This document shows, piece after piece, positions 1 through 6,756 of a stretch of 11,906 bases of DNA. The notes under the pieces are model-generated. The model was not told where the DNA came from and searched no databases. It saw only the letters and a program-made list of their open reading frames with translations. Within the stretch, counting starts at the first letter, position 1. Each line of letters starts with the position of its first letter. Source of the DNA: an uncultured Clostridia bacterium (GTDB lineage Bacteria > Bacillota > Clostridia > Oscillospirales > Ruminococcaceae); the NCBI GenBank assembly GCA_947381875.1, contig CANCXY010000090.1, positions 1 to 11,906 of the forward strand. The letters are read 5' to 3'. The translations under genes and the position numbers were made by a program.

Positions 1-403
1 CAGAATCCAGGCTGCGCACATTCAGGTAGTGCAGCGTGATACCCTGGAAATACAGCTCCCGGATTTTGAGGTCCAGGTCGTTGTGGAAAAGGGCGTAGTT
101 GTACAGGAGCTGGTGGATGCGGTAGGCGATACCCACGTCCGGGCTGCGGTTGAAATTGAACAGCGCGTCCGCCAGTTCCGAGAGCGAGGCCGCGTCTTCG
201 GCGGAGAGCGTTTCGGGATGGCGGGAAAAGAGGATCTCGTCTAAGATAGCGTCGTTTTGCCGGTGGATGGCGAACAGGCACGTCGCGTTTGTGTGGATGG
301 CGGAGAGCACAGCGTCATCCGCGAGGTTTGGCGCCAGCCGCGGCCGCACAAGTGCGCGCACGGCGGTCATGTTGTCTAAGTACGTTTGATAGGGGGGACG
401 CAT
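1..403 (-). CDS. Unknown protein, N-terminal part (gene runs off the left edge)
   Basis: An open frame on the minus strand has no stop from 403 to the window edge and gives about 134 residues, beginning MRPPYQTYLDNM. I chose the ATG at 403 because a GAAAGGA ribosome site (413-419) lies 9 bases upstream. The alternative in-frame ATG at 412 would sit directly against that site. A promoter with a perfect TATAAT lies just upstream (459-486). The visible part looks helical and soluble, with no signal peptide or membrane segment. It contains phrases such as FNRSPDVGIAYRIHQLLYNY and KIRELYFQGITLHYL that suggest helical-repeat (TPR-like) packing. I do not recognise the family. An N-terminal sensory region of a larger signalling protein is possible but is only a guess. 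It is transcribed divergently from the peptidase gene. Confidence 0.75.
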   Translation of the reverse strand, partial: MRPPYQTYLDNMTAVRALVRPRLAPNLADDAVLSAIHTNATCLFAIHRQNDAILDEILFSRHPETLSAEDAASLSELADALFNFNRSPDVGIAYRIHQLLYNYALFHNDLDLKIRELYFQGITLHYLNVRSLDS

Positions 404-458
404 AGCGCACATTCCTTTCAGAGCTGGCGGATTTCAGCCCAAAATTGATGCTGTTTCC

Positions 459-486
459 ATTATAGCATCCTTTTCTTATATTACAA
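459..486 (-). promoter_or_regulatory. Promoter of the leftward unknown gene
   Basis: On the minus strand, TTGTAA (481-486) and a perfect TATAAT (459-464) are separated by 16 bases. TGC directly before TATAAT makes it an extended -10 element. It lies about 55 bases upstream of the chosen ATG at 403, as expected for a housekeeping sigma-A promoter. The assignment comes from sequence match alone. Confidence 0.75.
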
Positions 487-885
487 GTGGGCAAAAGGGA
501 AAAGGGGGAAAAGTTTCGGCGAAGCCCGTCTATCTGTGTTCGCAGGCTCTATACAGGAAAAAAGAACCTATCATATTTAACAACCATATATAGTATACCG
601 CACCCTGCGCCGGAATGCAAGCCCCAAATTTGTTTTTATCCCGCACACAGCCTTACCCATTTTCCGCCCGGAAATCCCGTATAAAACTGCCCACAAAACA
701 AAAAATTTCGTATTTTTTCAATTTCAGCAGATAAAACAAAATCCATCATTTTTCCATGGAACGTTCAGAAAAAATTCACAAAACACATGGAAAATATGCG
801 TCAAAAACAGCATGAATCGGCCATTTTGCGGCCCTTCGCCGCCAGAAAAAACGCCCCCGGCGCGCAAACCGGAAAACTCCCCCTC
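487..885. other. AT-rich intergenic region, no gene seen
   Basis: This is the middle of the roughly 630-base gap between two divergent genes. It is clearly more A+T-rich than the coding DNA around it. The short open frames here lack ribosome sites and show no protein-like composition, so I call no gene. The only structure noted is a short palindrome TTTCCGCCCGGAAA at 661-674, with no T-tract beside it. The region separates the leftward promoter (459-486) from the rightward one (886-914) and may hold regulatory sites that I cannot identify. Confidence 0.6.
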
Positions 886-914
886 TTGATTTACGCCGAA
901 AAAAATTATACAAT
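886..914 (+). promoter_or_regulatory. Promoter of the M3 oligoendopeptidase gene
   Basis: TTGATT (886-891) and TACAAT (909-914) are separated by 17 bases, which fits a sigma-A promoter (4/6 and 5/6 matches). The predicted transcript would begin near 921 and carry a leader of about 120 bases before the ATG at 1040. No better match was found between here and the start codon. Confidence 0.6.
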
Positions 915-1039
915 ATCTCCATTGTATTTCTACGCATGACATTTGTACGCGCCGCCCTTTGCCCTAATAAAGCGCGGCGGAGAGGATAAAAAGAGACGGC
1001 CCGGTTCATGCCGCCGCCGGAAAAGAGGTACGCGAGAGA

Positions 1040-2746
1040 ATGACAAAATTTTCAGAAATGCCCTATACACGCCCCGACGCCGAGGCGATGAAGCAAAAAC
1101 TTTCCAGCCTGACAAAGCGTTTGGAGGAGGCCAAGACCTACGATGAGGCCCGCGCCGTGTTCCTGGAAAAGGAAGCCGACGCCCGCCATGCGCAGACGTT
1201 GGGGTCGCTGGTACATATCCGCCACTCTATCGACACGCGCGACGCGTTCTACGAGGGGGAGGAGAAGTTCTGGAATGCCTTTGCCCCCGAATTGCAGGAG
1301 TACGAGCAGGCGTGGACGCTTGCCATGCTGAAAAGCCCCTTCCGCGCCGACTTCGCCGCCGAGTACGGAGATCTGATGTTCGTAAACGCAGAGATTGCGC
1401 TGAAAACTTTCTCGCCGGAGATTATCCCCGAAATGCAGAAGGAAAACGACTTGGCGCAGGAATATGAAAAGCTTCTTGCTTCCGCGCAGATCCCCTTCGA
1501 GGGCAAGACCTACACGCTCTCCCAGCTCACTCCCTTTAAGCAGGATGCTGACGACGCGCGCCGTCTGGCCGCGTGGAAAGCCGAGGGAAAATGGTACAAA
1601 GAGCATCAGCCGGAGATGGACCACATCTATGACGAGCTTGTCCACCTGCGCAACACAATGGGCAAAAAGTTAGGGTACGAGGGCTACACTACGCTTGGCT
1701 ACTATCGCATGGGCCGCAACTGCTACACGAAAGAAGATGTCGAGCGTTTCCGCGACGCCGTTGTAAAATACCTGGTGCCCGTGGCCGATAAGATTTACCG
1801 CGAGCAGGCAAAGCGTCTGAACATGAGCTACCCGCTCAGCTACGCCGACGCCGCCCTGCATTTCCGTTCCGGCAACCCTGTACCGCAGGGCACGCCCGAC
1901 GATATCTTAGCCGAGGGCAAAAAGTTTTACGACGCTCTCAGCCCCGAAACGAGCGAATTTTTCCGCACAATGTTAGATGGCGAGCTGCTGGATGTCCTCT
2001 CCACCGAGGGCAAGCAGTCGGGCGGCTACTGTACCGCGTTGGCAGACTACGGCGTGCCGTTCATCTTCGCAAACTTCAACGGCACGCAGGGCGACGTGGA
2101 AGTTGTTACGCACGAGGCGGGCCACGCGTTCGCCGCGTGGATGAACCGCGACCGCGTACCTCTTGAAACCGTATGGCCGAGCATGGAGTCCTGCGAGGTA
2201 CACTCCATGTCGATGGAATTCTTCGCGGAGCCGTGGTCGGACGGGTTCTTTGGGCCGGACGCGAAAAAATTCCTCTACAGCCACCTGGCGGGCGCGCTGC
2301 AATTCATCCCGTATGGCACGCTGGTCGACCACTTCCAGCACGAGGTATACGCCCATCCCGACATGACGCCCGCCGAGCGCCACGCTGCCTGGAAAAAATT
2401 GCAGGGCGTGTATATGCCGTGGATGAAGTTAGACGGCGACATCCCGTTCTATGCCGATGGCGAGGCATGGCAGCGCCAGCACCACATCTATTCCAGCCCG
2501 TTCTATTATATTGACTACTGCCTGGCCCAGACCGTCTCGCTTGAATTCTGGGCGATGATCGACGAGGACCGTGAGAACGCCTGGAAACACTATATGGCCT
2601 ATACGCGCCAGGGCGGCAGCCATACCTTTACGGAGCTGTTGAAAAACGCCGGGTTGGAAAGCCCGTTCGACGAGGCCACGCTGCGCGGCGTATGCGCCAA
2701 AGCAGCCGAGCGCCTGGACGCGTTCGACCTAACCGGCATCGAATAA
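1040..2746 (+). CDS. M3-family oligoendopeptidase (zinc metallopeptidase)
   Basis: This 568-residue protein has no signal peptide and should be a cytoplasmic zinc peptidase that cleaves short peptides. The zinc motif HEAGH is present, with His358 and His362 as ligands and Glu359 as catalytic base. Glu386 (in CEVHSMSMEFF) lies 24 residues after His362, where the third ligand of M3 (thimet oligopeptidase-like) enzymes is expected. The C-terminal block HHIYSSPFYYIDYCLAQ (about 478-494) matches the conserved substrate-side region of the family. The length is normal for bacterial M3 oligoendopeptidases. It resembles the branch near, but distinct from, classical PepF, so I give no symbol. The start at ATG 1040 has a moderate AGAGG site about 11 bases upstream, and the opening MTKFSEMPYTRPD is typical of the family. 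It precedes a peptide importer, which suggests it processes imported peptides. Confidence 0.93.
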   Translation: MTKFSEMPYTRPDAEAMKQKLSSLTKRLEEAKTYDEARAVFLEKEADARHAQTLGSLVHIRHSIDTRDAFYEGEEKFWNAFAPELQEYEQAWTLAMLKSPFRADFAAEYGDLMFVNAEIALKTFSPEIIPEMQKENDLAQEYEKLLASAQIPFEGKTYTLSQLTPFKQDADDARRLAAWKAEGKWYKEHQPEMDHIYDELVHLRNTMGKKLGYEGYTTLGYYRMGRNCYTKEDVERFRDAVVKYLVPVADKIYREQAKRLNMSYPLSYADAALHFRSGNPVPQGTPDDILAEGKKFYDALSPETSEFFRTMLDGELLDVLSTEGKQSGGYCTALADYGVPFIFANFNGTQGDVEVVTHEAGHAFAAWMNRDRVPLETVWPSMESCEVHSMSMEFFAEPWSDGFFGPDAKKFLYSHLAGALQFIPYGTLVDHFQHEVYAHPDMTPAERHAAWKKLQGVYMPWMKLDGDIPFYADGEAWQRQHHIYSSPFYYIDYCLAQTVSLEFWAMIDEDRENAWKHYMAYTRQGGSHTFTELLKNAGLESPFDEATLRGVCAKAAERLDAFDLTGIE

Positions 2747-2750
2747 AATC

Positions 2751-2793
2751 TTCTGTGTAGTTTCCCGCCCAGCGGGCGGGAAACTACACAGAA
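2751..2793. terminator. Perfect 20-bp inverted repeat just after the peptidase gene
   Basis: The arms at 2751-2770 and 2774-2793 are perfectly complementary (TTCTGTGTAGTTTCCCGCCC in the left arm) with a 3-base AGC loop. The repeat begins 4 bases after the peptidase stop codon, so it would form a very stable hairpin at the mRNA 3' end. No T-tract follows on either strand, so it is not a canonical intrinsic terminator. It could instead block 3' exonucleases, act with a termination factor, or be a copy of a dispersed palindromic repeat. The structure is certain; the role is inferred. Confidence 0.6.
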
Positions 2794-2854
2794 CGCTTCC
2801 GTTCCAGCGCTCCCGGATAAAAAACAGGCCGAGAAACTGAAACAGGATGGGTTT

Positions 2855-2996
2855 CCAAAGGGGCTGCGCCCCTTTGGCGGAGTCCAGAGGCAGCGCCTCT
2901 GGGCAGGTTTGGGCGGCAGCCCAACAGCCGAAAGGGGGTCCCCCTTTCGCGTAGGCTTGCTTTGCAAGCCTACGATTTCCCCTGCATAGCGGGGGA
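2855..2996. repeat. Array of six consecutive tight hairpins
   Basis: Six inverted repeats follow one another with almost no spacer. H1 is 2855-2877 (10-bp arm CCAAAGGGGC, loop TGC). H2 is 2884-2902 (8-bp arm CCAGAGGC, loop AGC). H3 is 2909-2924 (6-bp arm TTGGGC, loop GGCA). H4 is 2929-2949 (arm CGAAAGGGGG around a single T, so effectively 9 bp with a 3-base loop). H5 is 2950-2974 (11-bp arm CGTAGGCTTGC, loop TTT). H6 is about 2978-2996 (8 bp including one G-U pair, loop ATA). The stems differ in sequence, yet almost all loops are three bases. The array lies between the peptidase and binding-protein genes, outside any credible reading frame. It may be an intergenic repeat element or a structured RNA; I cannot tell which strand is functional. 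Confidence 0.7.
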
Positions 2997-3227
2997 GTAA
3001 CATATGGTCGATAGCCGTTAGGGCCTTTCCAGAGGGGAAGGGCGGCTATAGATAAAGCGATAGGGAAAGTGCGCGACGGGCTTCGGCGCGCGGCGGGGCG
3101 GCAGGTTGGCCGTCAGACGCTGCAAAGAGGCGGTGACGCATTTGCTTCATCTGAAAGCGAATCTGGGCGCTGTGCGGCGCGCGGGCGGCGGACGCGGCTT
3201 TCCACGATCAAGGAGGAAAAACAGAAC
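2997..3227 (+). other. Leader region upstream of the binding-protein gene
   Basis: This stretch before the lipoprotein ATG holds one further hairpin at 3011-3049. Its outer 7-bp stem is ATAGCCG/CGGCTAT, and its inner stem is CCTTTCC paired with GGGAAGG (one G-U pair) around AGAG. I found no convincing -35/-10 pair here; TATAGA at 3047-3052 has no matching -35. An in-frame open extension (from 3069) exists, but it is arginine-rich, lacks a ribosome site and precedes a clear signal peptide, so I treat it as untranslated. No known riboswitch was recognised. Confidence 0.45.
3210..3216 (+). promoter_or_regulatory. Ribosome binding site that fixes the lipoprotein start
   Basis: AAGGAGG, a full match to the 16S rRNA tail, lies 11 bases before the ATG at 3228. 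The upstream in-frame candidate at 3069 has no comparable site. This supports the start that exposes the signal peptide at the N terminus. Confidence 0.85.
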
Positions 3228-5429
3228 ATGAAAAAGTTCCTTGCACTCGCGCTGGCACTGGCTATGGTCCTTTCGCTGGCGGCCTGCGGCGGCGGTTCCT
3301 CGTCGTCCAGCAGCAGCGGCGCGGCGGATGATTCCAGCAGCTCGTCCAGCAGCACGGACAGCAGCAGCTCATCTGAACCCGCCGATCAGGTCACATATGA
3401 AAACAAGGTCATCCTGGGCGACTCCACCGAGCTGGGCGGCGACTTCCGTTATCCCGGCTGGGGCGGCAACCCCAACGCGGCTGACCAGGGCATCTGGTTC
3501 ATGACCGCCGGCTACGCCGCTATGGAGACTGATCGCGACGGCGTGTACCAGTGGAACAATACCGTCGTGAAAAACCACTCCATGACGGAGAATGAGGACG
3601 GTACCGCTACCTTCCATGTGGAAATTAACCAGGATCTCACCTACAGCGACGGCACGCCCATCACTGTAAAGGACTACCTGGCGCAGACACTGGCTTTCTC
3701 CACCGAGGTTGCTGCGGAGACAGGCCATTCCGGTCAGAACGGGCAGTCTCTTGTGGGCTTCGATGCGTTCCATGCCTACACGGGCGACAACGAGGGCGAG
3801 GCTGTAGAGGGCTTGGACGGCGTGACCGCCAGCAAAGTGTTCTCCGGCGTGCGCATGCTCGACGATTACACCTATGAAGTAACTGTCACCACCGATTTCT
3901 ACCCCTACTACTTCGCTGAAACTTATGCGGCGCTGCAGCCGGTGCCCCTGGCCATGTGGCTGGGCGAGGGCGGCGATATCATGGATGACGGCGAGGGCTG
4001 CTACCTCTCCGACAGCTTCTATGCGAAGACGGGCGAGGGCGACGACGCTACCTATACGGTTGCGGGCGAAATGGAGACAAACCGCTTCGACACAACCAAG
4101 TTCCCGTTCAGCGGCCCCTATATGATCACCGAATGGGACGAGGGCACCCGCCAGGTGACGATGCAGATTAACCCCGCTTTCAAGGGCAACTTTGAGGGCC
4201 AGGTCGCCTCCATCGAAACCGTTGTGGCTACCCGCATTGTTTCCGAGACACAGACAGAACAGCTCAACACCGGCGTTGTGGACGTACTGTCCGGCCTGAC
4301 AGGCGGCACCGACGTAACACCTGCGCTCGACCTTGTCAACGATGGCAGCGGCAAATTTGCCGAGAACCACTATCAGCGCGCCGGTTACGGCAAACTGCAG
4401 TTTGACTGCGACTTCGGCCCCACGATGTTCCAGGAAGTGCGCCAGGCGCTGGCATACCTCGTTGACCGCAACACCTTCTGCCAGACCTTTACAGGCGGCT
4501 ACGGCGCGGTTGTCGACGGCCCCTATGCCCCCTGCTTCGCGATGTGGAAGGCTGTAGAGGATGAAATCGACCTGATCGACTACTCCTTCTCGCCGGATAA
4601 CGCGAAAAAGGTCCTGGAGGACGGCGGCTGGATCTACAATTCCAAGGGCGAGCCGTATGAAGAAGGCGGCGAAGGCATTGACGCCGTGCGCTATAAGAAG
4701 CTGACAGAAGAAGAAGCCAACGCGCTGGACGGCGCGAACAAGACCTTTGCCTCCGTTGCGAACACAGACGGTGTGGAGTATAAGACCGTCCAGGTCGACG
4801 GCGAGTACTATATGCCGCTGGTAATCAACTGGTTTGGCACCGAGCAGAATGATGTTACCGATATGCTCACCACCGCTATGGCAAACAGCTCTGACGTGAC
4901 TGCTGCCGGTATGGTCGTGCGTGCCACACAGGGCGACTTCAATACGCTGCTTGGCAACATCTACCGTGACCCGTCCCTGGGCTACCTGGGCACTCCGACC
5001 TATGGCCTGTACAACCTCGCCACTGGCTGGAACAGTTCGGTGTATGATATGTCCTTCAACTGGTCGCATGACCCGAAATATTTTGCCTATTCAGCAAACC
5101 ACCTGTATGATGCGTATGATATCGACTTCCCCTACGACAAGAGCGGGGAGAAGCTGACATACGAGGAGGCTGTGGAGGCTTCCGGCGGCAAATTGGGTAT
5201 GGACTACCTCTCCATGGCGATGGTGTACAATGCGGGCGAGGGTGAGGAAGACGAGTACAACCACTGGTGGATGGGCTACATTGAGCGCTTCAATCAGCTG
5301 ATGCCGGACATCCCCCTGTACTCCAACATTTACTATGACGCTTACAACACGAAGATCGAGAACTTCAACACGGATACATTCTATGGGCAGTACCGCGCCA
5401 TTATCTATGCCAACGTAAAAGGGCACTGA
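3228..5429 (+). CDS. Peptide ABC transporter substrate-binding lipoprotein (SBP family 5)
   Basis: This 733-residue lipoprotein should capture oligopeptides outside the membrane and deliver them to the permeases encoded downstream. It starts with a lipoprotein signal peptide (KK, then a hydrophobic stretch at 4-19) and a lipobox LAAC with Cys20 as the lipidated residue. A serine-rich linker (about 24-49) tethers the domain. Family-5 (OppA/DppA-like) landmarks are LTYSDGTPITVKDY (137-150), FPFSGPYMITEWDEG (292-306), VRQALAYLVDRNTF (404-417) and SPDNAKKVLEDGGW (455-468). It is longer than the roughly 500-600 residues usual for this family. Part of the extra length lies around 160-205 and 475-526, the latter separating the AGW-like motif from MPLVINWFGTEQ. 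The protein is rich in Asp, Glu and aromatic residues. A strong hairpin after the gene may raise its output relative to the permeases. The substrate cannot be read from sequence; peptide is inferred from the family and neighbours. Confidence 0.92.
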   Translation: MKKFLALALALAMVLSLAACGGGSSSSSSSGAADDSSSSSSSTDSSSSSEPADQVTYENKVILGDSTELGGDFRYPGWGGNPNAADQGIWFMTAGYAAMETDRDGVYQWNNTVVKNHSMTENEDGTATFHVEINQDLTYSDGTPITVKDYLAQTLAFSTEVAAETGHSGQNGQSLVGFDAFHAYTGDNEGEAVEGLDGVTASKVFSGVRMLDDYTYEVTVTTDFYPYYFAETYAALQPVPLAMWLGEGGDIMDDGEGCYLSDSFYAKTGEGDDATYTVAGEMETNRFDTTKFPFSGPYMITEWDEGTRQVTMQINPAFKGNFEGQVASIETVVATRIVSETQTEQLNTGVVDVLSGLTGGTDVTPALDLVNDGSGKFAENHYQRAGYGKLQFDCDFGPTMFQEVRQALAYLVDRNTFCQTFTGGYGAVVDGPYAPCFAMWKAVEDEIDLIDYSFSPDNAKKVLEDGGWIYNSKGEPYEEGGEGIDAVRYKKLTEEEANALDGANKTFASVANTDGVEYKTVQVDGEYYMPLVINWFGTEQNDVTDMLTTAMANSSDVTAAGMVVRATQGDFNTLLGNIYRDPSLGYLGTPTYGLYNLATGWNSSVYDMSFNWSHDPKYFAYSANHLYDAYDIDFPYDKSGEKLTYEEAVEASGGKLGMDYLSMAMVYNAGEGEEDEYNHWWMGYIERFNQLMPDIPLYSNIYYDAYNTKIENFNTDTFYGQYRAIIYANVKGH

Positions 5430-5472
5430 TGATGCGCACCCGCTGAGGGTACGATCTGATTAAAAAGAAAGG

Positions 5473-5506
5473 AAGGGGCAGCCAAGTTGTTTGTTGGCTG
5501 CCCCTT
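5473..5506 (+). terminator. Hairpin between binding-protein and permease genes
   Basis: A perfect 13-bp stem (AAGGGGCAGCCAA at 5473-5485 with its complement at 5494-5506) has an 8-base loop and starts 43 bases after the lipoprotein stop. The downstream T-run is weak (TTCTGCTTAAAT). It therefore probably works as a leaky terminator or as a 3' mRNA stabiliser, a common way to make more binding protein than permease. On the opposite strand the stem is followed by a T-rich tract, so it could also stop leftward transcription. Confidence 0.7.
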
Positions 5507-5535
5507 CTGCTTAAATGGAAACAGCGGGAACCGCT

Positions 5536-5634
5536 GCATCAAGCGCTGGAAAAACCGTGCGTGCCCGCCCGCAGGGCGGGGGAATGCACGGGAATACCTT
5601 GCCGGACGGCCGGAAGATACCCGGCGCTTGATGC
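5536..5634 (+). other. Possible three-way-junction RNA in the SBP-permease gap
   Basis: An outer 11-bp perfect stem, GCATCAAGCGC (5536-5546) with GCGCTTGATGC (5624-5634), encloses two inner hairpins. The first is 5555-5591, with CCGTGC/GCACGG outside and CCCGCCC/GGGCGGG around a GCA loop. The second is small, at 5602-5613 (CCGG/CCGG around ACGG). The outer and first inner stems are too long to expect by chance; the small one may be accidental in GC-rich DNA. The element sits 79 bases before the permease GTG, so it could influence read-through, stability or translation. I do not recognise a known RNA family. Confidence 0.5.
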
Positions 5635-5712
5635 GGAGGCTCCGAGCGCAAAGGGGCGCGCGCCGCCGCACACACAAGCGCGCAGAAAGCCCCAAGGGAA
5701 AGGAGGAGCGGT

Positions 5713-6741
5713 GTGGGAAAATACATAGTAAAGCGTATTGGCTATATGGCCGTTGTGATGATGATCCTTTCATTCCTGATGTTTTTCGTCTACTCCCTGA
5801 TTCCGTTCGACAGGGCCGTGGTAGAGGCGGAAACATATAAGCAGGGCCTGAAAAACAACCCCCGTGCGGGCGAACTGTACGAACAGCGTGTCGCGCAGCT
5901 CCGCCGGGAGCTTGGCACCGACCAGAATGTGGTAGTGCGCTACTTAGGGTGGCTCGGCCTCGGCCCCATCAACGGCAAATACAATGGCATTTTGCAGGGC
6001 AATTTCGGCTGGAGCTATAAATACAGCCGCCCCGCGAATGAGGTGCTTTCACTGCCGATGGTGAACACCATATTTATCAATATTTTTGCTACCATCCTGG
6101 GCTTGGGCATCACGATACCGCTGGGCATCTTCTGTGCTGTCCACCGGGGCAGCAAGCGCGATACAGCCATACAGGTGGCGACCATCGTCGGCTACAGCAT
6201 CCCGGTGTTTATCACGGCCATCCTGTTTATCTGGCTGTTTGCCATCAATCTGCGCTGGTTTCCTGTCTCCGGCATGAAGACGCCGGGTTCCAATTACACC
6301 GGCTTGCAGGAGCTGAAGGACAGGATCTACTATATGCTGCTGCCTCTCATCGTCATGACGTTTTCCTCGTTGGGCGGTATGACGCGCTATGTGCGCGCCT
6401 CTATGAGCGAGGCGCTCTCGCTGGACTGCATCCGCACTGCGCGCGCCAAGGGCCTGCGCGAGCGCGCCGTGATTTACAGCCACGCCTTCCGCAACGCGCT
6501 CATTCCCATCATCACCTTGATAATCGGCTGGTTTGTCGGCATTTTCATGGGTTCTATCGTCATTGAGAATATTTTCGGCCTCAACGGCATCGGCAGCCTG
6601 TATATCCGCAGCCTGAACGACAAGGATTTTGAAGTGGTGCTGCTGCTGCAAATGTTCTATGTGCTGATTACCCTGCTGGGCAACCTGATTGTCGACCTTG
6701 CCTACGGCCTGGCAGACCCGCGTGTGCGCGTGAATAAGTAA
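5713..6741 (+). CDS. Peptide ABC transporter permease, OppB/DppB type
   Basis: This 342-residue integral membrane protein is one half of the transport channel. It begins with GTG at 5713, placed 6 bases after an AAAGGAGG site, and the N terminus GKYIVKRIGYMAVVMM is typical of the family. Predicted membrane segments lie at about 9-30, 119-141, 153-178, 206-226, 262-286 and 309-331. The long first outer loop (31-118) is normal for DppB-like permeases. The ATPase-coupling EAA loop is clear around 232-256 (SEALSLDCIRTARAKGLRER), and the C terminus DLAYGLADPRVRV is characteristic. The length matches DppB-type proteins, so unlike its partner permease this subunit has no insertion. The next gene starts 15 bases downstream, so the two are almost certainly co-transcribed. 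Confidence 0.95.
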   Translation: MGKYIVKRIGYMAVVMMILSFLMFFVYSLIPFDRAVVEAETYKQGLKNNPRAGELYEQRVAQLRRELGTDQNVVVRYLGWLGLGPINGKYNGILQGNFGWSYKYSRPANEVLSLPMVNTIFINIFATILGLGITIPLGIFCAVHRGSKRDTAIQVATIVGYSIPVFITAILFIWLFAINLRWFPVSGMKTPGSNYTGLQELKDRIYYMLLPLIVMTFSSLGGMTRYVRASMSEALSLDCIRTARAKGLRERAVIYSHAFRNALIPIITLIIGWFVGIFMGSIVIENIFGLNGIGSLYIRSLNDKDFEVVLLLQMFYVLITLLGNLIVDLAYGLADPRVRVNK

Positions 6742-6756
6742 GGGAGGGGAGAGAAG

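Noticed and set aside
2855..2996. CRISPR array
   Set aside because: The units are self-complementary hairpins with differing stem sequences. There is no repeated direct repeat and no regular unique spacer.
2599..3003. 134-codon open frame on the minus strand over the hairpin array
   Set aside because: It overlaps the 3' end of the peptidase gene, reads through hairpins, and has low-complexity Pro/Lys/Arg composition with no ribosome site. It is most likely a spurious frame created by the GC-rich repeats.
3047..3052. TATAGA as a -10 element for the binding-protein gene
   Set aside because: The bases 17 upstream (CCTTTC) do not resemble a -35 hexamer, and the sequence forms part of a hairpin arm.
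3069..3227. N-terminal extension of the binding protein by 53 codons
   Set aside because: It has no ribosome site, is arginine-rich, and would bury the signal peptide. The AAGGAGG at 3210 supports the ATG at 3228.
3369..5069. 566-codon open frame on the minus strand inside the binding-protein gene
   Set aside because: It is antisense to a lipoprotein with signal peptide, lipobox and family motifs. Its His/Val/Ala-rich composition is typical of the mirror frame of GC-rich coding DNA.
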